DNA from: Owenia fusiformis
Lineage: Eukaryota > Annelida > Polychaeta > Sabellida > Oweniidae
NCBI GenBank assembly: GCA_903813345.2
Contig: CAIIXF020000003.1
Coordinates: 2,632,109-2,696,108 of the forward strand
DNA: 64,000 bases
Reading direction: 5' to 3'
How positions within the stretch are numbered: position 1 is the stretch's first letter; each line of letters opens with the position of its first letter. A program made the position numbers and the translations under genes. The notes under the pieces are model-generated. The model worked only from the letters and a program-made list of their open reading frames with translations. It ran no database searches and had not been told where the DNA came from. Positions 55,849-64,000 of this stretch are shown here, piece after piece.

Positions 55849-56394
55849 CTAAAAAATATTCAATGATATAATCGCTTTATAGTAGAAACGGAAATAAGAA
55901 ATACAGATCATGAACATGGACATATACTATTTTTCTATAGTCAACGTATATCCAATGTTCTAAATAGCATTAGTAGGTATTGGTTTGAGAGCGTTTTAAT
56001 TCCGAACTGGTCAAGAAACCTATATATATGCTTTCAACTAGTGAAAATAGCACAGAAAACGGATAACATTACCTTGAACACGTCTATGTCTTTCCAGGGG
56101 AAAATCTATCTGCTACTCAACTGTGCGAGTTCAGTGAACGATAAACGTCAAATCATTATTTTCCCGGGATCCCGATATTTACCCCGGTAATTGTTACACA
56201 AAAACTGGACACTGAACGAAACAAAGCAAAATTGATATAGCTTGCATACCTAAATAAAAAATAAACTCTTCTAATCCCCTAATGTAAACACGGCGGTATA
56301 CGTAACGAGATTTATCGCACACTTTAAGCAATTCAATAGTAAACTTTTTCTTGAAAAAATAAATCTTCCAGATTTGTTGAATTTCCTAGCAGAA
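55849..56394. other. Upstream flank of the small gene, possible leader exon
   Basis: The putative donor at 56073 and a mildly GC-rich stretch to 56300 could hold the leader and promoter. No TATA box was identified. Confidence 0.3.
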
Positions 56395-56990
56395 ATTAAT
56401 GTCACGCAAATACGCATTTTACCTGGTAATTGTCAAGCAAAAATATTTCTGTAGAAAAATGTCTAAAAAAGATCGTCTACACAGCAAAAATACGAACGCC
56501 GGAAAAAAAACGTACGCATTTCGTTCGGAGTTTTCACGCCAATTACGTATATGTCACGCATTCCGTTCGAAATTTTTCGTACCTCCCCCCCCCCACCCCC
56601 CTCTTGTCGAGTTGTGACGATGGCTTTCATTTGTTGGTATGACACGGGCGAACCTAACAACATTAGGCCGCATTTTTGTGCTACCCCATTGGTTGGGTAT
56701 CATCGGGCGACGGTAACACAATTTTCCGGGCGGATACTAATACAGACGCGCGATTTCTATTGGTTAAAATCAATCGCGGGAACAAACAAACATTCGTGCG
56801 GAAAACATGAATTATTCGCGCGGTTCTGGCGGCGATACCGCGTCATAACATTCACCTAAATTCGCGGGATTTCGAGGGACATTTAAAGGATTTGCGTGAT
56901 TGCGCTAATAGGTGAAGTTTAGATCAAATTCGCGGGATTTCGCTGGACCATTCGAGGGACAAACACGCTAATTGCGGGACAGTTAAGGTG
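56395..56990. repeat. Truncated copy of the GTCACGCAAATACGC MITE family
   Basis: TGTCACGCAAATACGCATTT, AAAAATACGAACGCCGG, a CCCCCCCCCCACCCCC patch and a CGCGGTTCTGGCGGCGATAC block match parts of 38959-39284, 44181-44706 and 43735-43990. The right side ends near TTGCGGGACAGTTAAG; full termini and target duplications were not found. Confidence 0.6.
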
Positions 56991-58795
56991 CAGTGGTACT
57001 TAACAGGAAATGACTAAAACAGGAAGTGACAATACCATGCTTGATTTCAAACATTTTTTGAACCAAGATAACAGATTTCTGTATTGACCTCCAGTCAGTT
57101 TAATTAGTTCTACGTCATTTACATGACCAAGATCACAATTTGCATGGTCAAAATAACCCCATACATGAGAAAATACCTTATTCAGCACTCTAAAAATGTG
57201 ACTGTAAATAGCTAAAAGTAGGCGCTTAGGAAAGGTCACTGGAACAGAATCTTTTGAATTGTTCAGAAAATGTGCCCAATATATTGCTCTAAATGATACA
57301 ACCTTTGAAAATTTGTCATTCATAGAAAGAGAAAAAATGAAAAAAATGTACGCGGCTGCGTATTCTGCGTATATGTGGCTACGCCCCTGTTTCGAGTCTT
57401 GTATCTGGCTCTGTACACTACAGCTCCCCGACGAGCGTGCCGAAGGGTCGCTACATACCTATTCATATAGGGGTTCGATTAATCTACATCAAATTATAGG
57501 TAGTCAGGTTTATTTTCGAGATATCAGTGTCCATTTATTGGAACTCGCGTTTGCTAACATCTGCTCAGTTCTGAGGCCGTGACACGCGTAGTAAAAAAGC
57601 CAACGTTGGAATTATTCGTGACATACATCCCTATTTTCGTAATTAAAATGAAAATTGCACTCTTCCTCTTTATTTTGATACCAAATAACGGCATACTAGG
57701 TACTTGAGAAGCCAGCTATGGTGTTATTTGGATCAAAATCACAGTTTTACGAATGGACTGCTCTTTTCAAAAGCAGTTTCGATGATCTGATGCACTGGGA
57801 GTTTGGCAGCATTGTATTTTATTTACAAATAGGCAGCATCTTGTGAGTGACCAAAACATAGCATCAAGTCACTGGTCTTTTCTGGATTAGTGAAAATTCA
57901 ATCTACATTGATCATTACGTCCTTCCTGTGGGAAAAAACAGGACATTCTCTGCACACAACTATCGGAAACTTCACTTCCAGTAGCAGAAGCAGTATAACA
58001 ATTCAATTAAATAGTAAGGTACAATTAAATGCTATTAAAAGTAACACAGCATATTGTCAAATGGAAATAAAGCTAGGGGGAGTAACAAATATGCAAATTA
58101 ATTTACCCAATCGGCCATTTTAAATGGCACTTCCTATGTAAACAAATAATTTTCAATCCCAAATTTTAACATATGTCGGCTATAGTCTGAATATTATCAT
58201 TCCAAATTTCCAAAAAAATTCATACTAGAGGATATAGTCTAACCTTTTTATCATTGAAACACAGAGATCTAGATTTTTAATGTTTTTCACTATGCTCAAT
58301 TTGTTTAAGCAACTTCGTTTTCATGAGTTGATTGAAATTAGGTCGGATATTATCCAAACGCATTCTTAGTGGTCGTCTCATGAAAAGCATAGCTGGAGTT
58401 TCTGCGGTTACAATGTGAGGAGCATTGCGATATGAGAGCAAGAATCGTTCAAAAGAAGGGTGTCGATATGGAGAACTTAATTCAACAATTTTTTCGATAC
58501 TTATCTCAATTCAAGCTAACTGTTTTTAATTAACGAGGATATTGAGATGATTGCGAAGCATATGTGTATCTTGTTCGAACCAGCTTCGGAAAATTGTTCA
58601 AAAAATTCCCAAAGAATTGGTAGCAAAAAGAAAATACTGTGTTAGATGGGTTTGCTACAAAAATTATATAAAAAAATTGGTAAATAATTATCAAATAAAA
58701 TTGGTACAGTTAAAAAGATGACTATTGCTGTCTAATTTTTTCATATTTTTGGGATTACTGGTTTCAGAGAAAGAAATGTTGAATTAAGTTCTCTA
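56991..58795. other. Spacer without recognised gene
   Basis: A somewhat GC-richer part at 57345-57580 has no supportable coding frame. The rest is AT-rich. Nothing identified. Confidence 0.35.
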
Positions 58796-58887
58796 TATCG
58801 ATACCTATCCTTTAATGGCAGAAAAACCCGAATCATGACGCGCGTCATGATTCGGGTTCTACTGGCATTAAAGGATAGGTATCGATA
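58796..58887. repeat. 92-bp near-perfect palindrome without spacer
   Basis: Centred between 58841 and 58842 in GACGCGCGTC. The left arm TATCGATACCTATCCTTTAA with CCCGAATCATGACG is matched in reverse on the right with only a few mismatches. It sits at the downstream edge of the gypsy integrase relic. Confidence 0.9.
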
Positions 58888-59225
58888 CGTTCCCAAGGAT
58901 GTGACGCAGGAATCCATGGATGCAATGGTGATAATGATGGTTTGTTTTGGATCACTTGGCATGGTTCGCATGATTTGGCTACTATCTCAATTTGACTATC
59001 AATGTCTGACCTAAGCACTGCTTTCATCTTAAAAATTCCAATGTGACCCGTACTACATGTATGTATTTCCTCGAGAATTGCTTTCCGACATTTAGAAGGT
59101 ATGATTACACGCGATCCCCATAATAGGCATCTCTGCTCAACTGTGAGTTCATGTCTTCTATAAAAGTATGGTTTCAGAACATTGTCAGATTCCGGTAATT
59201 TCCTTGGCTAGTCAGAAACCCATGC
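58848..59225 (-). pseudogene. Ty3/gypsy-type integrase relic
   Basis: On the minus strand the frame reads PYFYRRHELTVEQ, LLWGSRVIIPSKCRKAILEE, HTCSTGHIGIFKMKAV, then KSCEPCQVIQNKPSLSPLHP. This is the zinc-binding HHCC head of a gypsy integrase and its approach. The usual WWPG segment after the RS is missing, and similarity stops at the palindrome before the catalytic core. No LTRs were found, so it is a short dead fragment. Confidence 0.8.
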
Positions 59226-59541
59226 CTCTCTATCGTTTCAAAAAACTTTTTTTGAAAGGTAACACTTTGAGGTTTAATTTTCTGTCGGATGCCCTTGCAA
59301 ACTCGCATCGGTTGCTCTGTATTGTAGCATTATGTTACCATGGTTACGCATCTATAGACATCTTACATTGGAATCTTGAATCATTTGTAGCTTTGTCATT
59401 ATTTTGTCTATAGAAATTATATTGGTATAAAATTAAACCTAAAACAATTTCCCATATTCAATTATGCAAATTAGCTAATTTGCATAAATTGTGACGTCAT
59501 AAATCTATTTTTGGTTCAGAATTTTCAAGTACAGCAATGTA
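59226..59541. other. Spacer next to the gypsy relic
   Basis: At about 59395-59560 the sequence (CATTATTTTGTCTATAGAAA, TGCAAATTAGCTAATTTGCA) is repeated at about 60575-60740, on the other side of the following MITE. No gene. Confidence 0.5.
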
Positions 59542-60365
59542 CACTCCCCTCCATAAGTTTGGCAACCTTAGTTCCCCCATTGAACTACGTGTTAAAGCCC
59601 TTTACGTTTGAATTTTTATTTACTTAACCGGCGATGAAATAATTTATAATATTATGGAAACGTAATCTGACTTTATTTCCAATACCTCCAAATTTTCTCA
59701 ATTTTTTTCCTCAATTACAATAGGTCGAAAATTGACGATAAATTTTATGATGTAATCCAATGGGAAATGGAGGGTTTTGGGCAAATCAGAAATCAGGATA
59801 CCTTTTCGGTAAAAGATTCAGCAAAAAATATTTCTATATAGAAAATTGAATTGTCTAACTTTTTTGTACACTAAGTGTTTAGTTAATTTGATGAATACCA
59901 AAGTTACAGCGCTTCGAAGTCATTTTTGAAAATAATTTTTCGCCTCCTGTGTTATTTCAATGGGAGAGGTTTTTTGAAAAACAATTTTGACCCTATAACT
60001 TTGTTGAACCTGAAGAAACATCAATTTGTTGTTAAATAAAGTTAGCAAATTCTATTGCCTGCCTAACTCGTATTTTTTGCAAGGACTCGGATGTATAGAT
60101 ATTCTGTCATATGATTTGCGGCAAACCACCATTTCCCATTTGCTAGCATGGGAATGTCGATTTTCAAAAAATTATCATAAATTTTTGACTTATTGTAAAT
60201 GAAGATAAAAAATTGAAAAAATTTGGAGGTATTGGAAATAAAGTCAAATTACGTTTTCATCAATAGTATAAGTATTTTCATCGCAGGTTATGTAAAAATG
60301 GTAAAGAGGCTTTAACACGTAGTTCAATGGGGGAGCTAAGGTTGCCAAACTTATGGAGGGGAGTG
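59542..60365. mobile_element. TA-flanked foldback MITE, ends CACTCCCCTCCATAAGTTTG
   Basis: Inverted ends CACTCCCCTCCATAAGTTTG, GCAACC and GTTCCCCCATTGAACTACGT extend inward to about 200 bp (TCCAATACCTCCAAATTTTC against reverse at 60200-60240). TA borders both sides (59540-59541, 60366-60367). No transposase. A single arm of the family lies at 38296-38360. Confidence 0.82.
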
Positions 60366-60367
60366 TA

Positions 60368-61062
60368 TCTTTAAGAACTGACGCCGTACGGTAGAATTTC
60401 TTCAATGTAATGACTTTTATTCTATGAGCAAAAGGTTTAAGCAACATAAAAGTGAAAACAGATTCAAAATTGGATGAGAACTAACAAAATTATTAAGCTT
60501 TCTAGGCAGCTACCATGAACGTTATCATTTAACAATTAACTTTAAACATCTTACCTTAGAATTGAAATGTTTGGTAGCTTTGTCATTATTTGGTCTATAG
60601 AGGAGATCTTGGTATCAAATTGATCCGAATTGAATAACCGGTATGGTAACGATATTTAATTATGCAAATTAGCTAATTTGCATAAATCATGGTGTCATCA
60701 ATCTATTTTTGGTTCAGAACTTCCAAGTATAGCAACATATTTCTTAGATCCGAGGTTGTATGGCGTAGTTTCTGCATAGTTTGTCAAAACATTTTTTTTT
60801 ATTCATAGGCATCAATCTATTTAAAAGGCGAAACATCATGACTGCATGGTCAAACATAAATATTTGTGCTGCGATTCAAGCAGTGAACATCTACATGAAT
60901 TTTTAAACTGATTTGCTTCATAGGCGTCAATCTATTTAAGAAGACGGAATTTCATGAAAGGTCAAACAATAATATTTGTGCTGTCAAGCAGTGAACATCT
61001 ATATCACCTGTTTATTCAAACCGATGACGTTATATCACAAAATGTATGTCATTGCTGTTTTT
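60368..61062. other. AT-rich spacer with duplicated segments
   Basis: 60575-60740 repeats 59395-59560. Two related blocks (TCATAGGCATCAATCTATTT and TCATAGGCGTCAATCTATTT; GTGCTG...CAAGCAGTGAACATCTA) lie at about 60803-60900 and 60920-61000. No gene recognised. Confidence 0.5.
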
Positions 61063-61193
61063 TTGTCACCATCAAAAGCGGTGACACATTATTATGGTCT
61101 CCATTTATTGAGACGGCTTTTGGCATCTGGTGTCTGGACTTGGGCATCTGTAACAAATGGTAGGTGGTGACATTTTGCATGTTTATGCCTTGT
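61063..61193 (-). repeat. Reverse copy of the GGCATTAACATG family
   Basis: Reading the minus strand gives AGGCATAAACATGCAAAATG, TCACCACCTACCATTTGTTA, CAGATGCCC and the terminal GTCACCGCTTTTGATGGTGAC hairpin, as in 14878-14988. Confidence 0.75.
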
Positions 61194-61537
61194 TTAAATC
61201 ACTTACAAAATGTTATAAAAATATCAAAATAATATATTTTTTAAAAACCTCATTAAAAAAACAGCAAGAACATTCATTTTGTGATGATAACGTCATCTGT
61301 TTTCATTCATTACAGGTTGTTTAGACCTCCACTGCTTGATTTATTGCAAAAAGATTGACTTTTTTTGCATGCTGGTGACGTTGCGCCATTCTTACACCTA
61401 AAACCTAACTGATTTTACCATACTAAATGCTTTTGAAGAAATAAATCTTATTTGTCGAATTTTTTTGCAGAAATCGGCTCCCCTTCATTCATTTTGTCAG
61501 ATTATTGGCAGTGACATTAAAAATACAATTTTTATTA

Positions 61538-62500
61538 TCTAGGGTGTCTCAAAAGTATGTCTCAAAAATGTACCCAAAAGTATATCAACAGCAGAGATAA
61601 ATCAATCAATATTTTCAGATATTTTTGCATGGTAATTTAGGAAAAGCATGTAAGTTTTCTCTCCAATACTAAATTTTTAGTTCAGTCTTGCCTTCTTGAT
61701 GCTTTAACCCTTTTATTCCATGTGTTTAATTTAACCTCCTTACATTTCGATGAAAGTCTGCATTTTTACTGCTACATTGTCTATCATATATGATAATGTT
61801 TCTGGTTGAATGTTTCGAATTTCCTTTCACATGTTGATCTCAAGTTATTCTATGTCTCTTGGCTTGGGATAAGCATAAACATGGTTCTTGAAGTCACCCC
61901 AGAGAAAATGTTTGGGCTGTCAAATCTGCTGTCTTTACACAGAGAGAAGAAACTGCTTCCATGGGAATTTTTGTGTGGTCCTTGCTGTACATGGAAGTAC
62001 TCAAACTGTCTGGAACCACAATGTTCTCATTTGGATATCATTCAGTCTCCGTAACTCTGGCAGATGGAACTCCATTATCAATTAACCGCTAAATTATTTG
62101 ACAATAATTGACCTGGTTCTCTGTGATTGTTCTGCCATCTTCAAACTTGGAACTTTTTCTCTGGGATTATTTGAATGAGCATGTTAAGTTAATCCCAAGC
62201 CAAAAGACCTGGAACAACATAAGGCAAACACCCAAAGAGAAAATCAAAACGTTCCACCTAAAACATTATCAAATGTAATGAGCAATCTAGCACAAGGATA
62301 CAGGCTGTCATCGAAATATGAAATAAAAACGTAAAGGGTTAAATCATCAAAAAGGCAAGACTGAACTAAAAACTTTGTATTGGGGAGGAAACTTACATGC
62401 TTCAGCAACATGACCATGCGAAAATATCTGAAAATATTGATTGGTTTATCTATGCCGTTAATATACTTTTGGGTACATTTTTCGAGACATCTAGACGTAG
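61538..62500 (-). mobile_element. Mariner-type element relic with long inverted repeats
   Basis: About 200-bp inverted arms (61550-61745 and about 62305-62495: AAAATGTACCCAAAAGTATA, TTTAGTTCAGTCTTGCC). On the minus strand near 61935-61840 the frame reads HFLWGDFKNHVYAYPKPRDI, the region around the third catalytic Asp of mariner transposases. The Asp position itself is changed to His. A second short copy of the same area appears near 62180 on the plus strand. Too decayed to be active. Confidence 0.72.
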
Positions 62501-64000
62501 TATTATTTATCATACCAATCTATTATAGTTCATAGATAGCATTGCATTTCTATATTAAGTGTTAATGAAGCGTAGAAATGAATAGTGAGGACTTGTGTGA
62601 ACCCTAGTGAACCCAAGAGTTCCTACATCCATTTTACACTGATTTTCATGTGACTAACATCACCTTAATAGTGTAACTTTGAACAAATTAACGTTTTATC
62701 ACCATATCATCCATGTGACATTGATATCTGCATTAATATCACCTATATGGCATTCATCTTTGTCACATTGATCTCCATGTTCACCTCACCAGTGTGATTT
62801 GACTTCCAAATATCATCTGTGTGACATTAATCTCCTAGTTAACTTTTTGATATAATCTGTTATATTGATAAGATCTTCAGAAACCCTTGTCTGAAAATAA
62901 TTTAAATCATTGCAATGAAATAATATCTCTGCTCCCTAAACTACATTCTGTATGCTATTTTCATGCCATATTAAAGCTTCTAAAACTTTAAAAAAGTGTA
63001 TTAAAATAGTTTAGATTCAATCTCTGTCAATCATGATACGTGATTAACTCATTTGTTTTGCACTAAAATCTCCTGTTGTTACTGTTCTCAGTTTTGAATG
63101 GTATCCATACTCTACGGGGGTATACCTGAAATCCATCCATTTGATTTTTACATATTTCATGTTTTGGAAACCTTTTAAAACAAGTTTAGATATTAAGTTC
63201 TATAATACCACACATACTTCCATAGGAGATAGATGTAGGAAACCTATACGTAGATATAGGAAGGGTTAGTTAAAGTCCTACAAAAATCACTTCTTTTAAA
63301 GGGCATTTTTTCTTCGTGGCTATTTCAGCAGACTTTAATTTCAGGATTACTTGTACTACTTCATGTACTACTGAGCTCTTTGTATGGATTTTGTCATCAT
63401 TTTTCATTGCATATCAAAGAGGTTAGACTATAACAGGATCTTAAGAGGTTCTGGACAAATCATTTGATTCTGGACTTGACATATTTTTTTCCAACGAAAT
63501 CACATCCAAGGGTTGAATTTTTATTGGATATTTAGAGAGCGAGTCCTGTATTGATTAATAAAAAGGTTAAAATAGAACGCTATTTGAGAGTTAATCTTAT
63601 ACTTTCATTACATTGATAAATTAAGGCAAATTCTGAAAAATTTTAAAGTGCATTTTTTATGAAATATTATCCAAGTATTTAGATGAAACGGTCTTATTTA
63701 AATACAAATCATAACATGATGATATTTTTTCATAAAATATTTCTTCAAGAAATTCAATTGAAGGCTCAAGATAAAACGAGCTAATTTAGGTGAAAACCCT
63801 TACATGATGATGTGTTTTCATGACTTCTTTCATAAAATTCCATCAAGGGGTGAAAATAAAATGATCGAATTTAAGTGATTTAAGGATCACGAGGATAGGT
63901 TTTCTTGGATATTTTCTATGAAATCCCATCCAGTGGTCAAGGTAAAATTTTTATTTGGTATATTTGGTCACGTGTTCGAACCAATAGAACCATATAGGAA
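62501..64000. other. Right end: degenerate tandem repeats, no gene
   Basis: About 62640-62850 has loose 30-40 bp repeats with TGTGACATTGATCTCC and ATCACCTATATGG. About 63490-63960 has loose 110-120 bp repeats with AAATCCCATCCAGTGGTCAA-like and TAAAATGATCGAATTTAAG-like blocks. Nothing coding was recognised. Confidence 0.5.

Noticed and set aside
57259-57582. 107-codon plus-strand frame with higher GC
   Set aside because: No conserved motif, no splice or promoter context; an overlapping opposite-strand frame is equally long.

Overview
This is a window of animal nuclear DNA: AT-rich, intron-bearing, crowded with DNA transposons and minisatellites, with no bacterial operon structure. NB-ARC plus TPR proteins, mariner, piggyBac-like and Polinton elements and a multi-module glycosyltransferase-like gene fit an aquatic invertebrate. 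I cannot name the species. No tRNA, rRNA or CRISPR array was recognised. Four genes can be supported by eye; most of the rest is repeats.

Layout. 1-17 kb holds no recognisable host gene; it carries a nuclear-receptor-half-site minisatellite (1.3-2.4 kb), a 3.5 kb multi-level foldback element (8.9-12.4 kb) and another inverted-repeat element (13.1-14.8 kb). 17.1-20.0 kb is an uninterrupted 952-codon type II membrane glycosyltransferase-like gene, whose last codons are the first unit of a 62-bp minisatellite running to about 21.25 kb. 24.0-37.1 kb (minus strand) is a four-coding-exon gene predicted to encode 1079 residues: a four-pass connexin-like membrane module, an NB-ARC STAND ATPase with winged helix, and a TPR-like tail. 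Its introns are full of repeats. 38-45 kb is a nest of small DNA transposons. 45.7-48.9 kb is a DDE-transposase-like gene with its own TATA promoter and spliced 5' leader. 49.06-55.24 kb is a 6176-bp Polinton/Maverick-like element with an exact 6-bp target duplication and long inverted repeats. It carries a frameshifted packaging ATPase and two small ORFs, but no visible polymerase, integrase or capsid gene. 55.4-56.1 kb is a small spliced gene of unknown function. The rest to 64 kb holds a gypsy integrase relic ending in a 92-bp palindrome, a TA-flanked foldback MITE, a mariner relic and degenerate repeats.

The standout is the minus-strand gene at 24-37 kb. The four exons join in frame through GT-AG junctions, and one junction falls inside the first Gly codon of the Walker A motif. 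The product would place a gap-junction-like pore domain directly ahead of an NLR/APAF1-type oligomerising switch, suggesting a ligand-gated membrane channel or innate-immune effector. This is an inference from domain order. The genes in the window show no sign of acting together; the transposase-like gene and the Polinton are merely neighbours, since the Polinton target duplication separates them.
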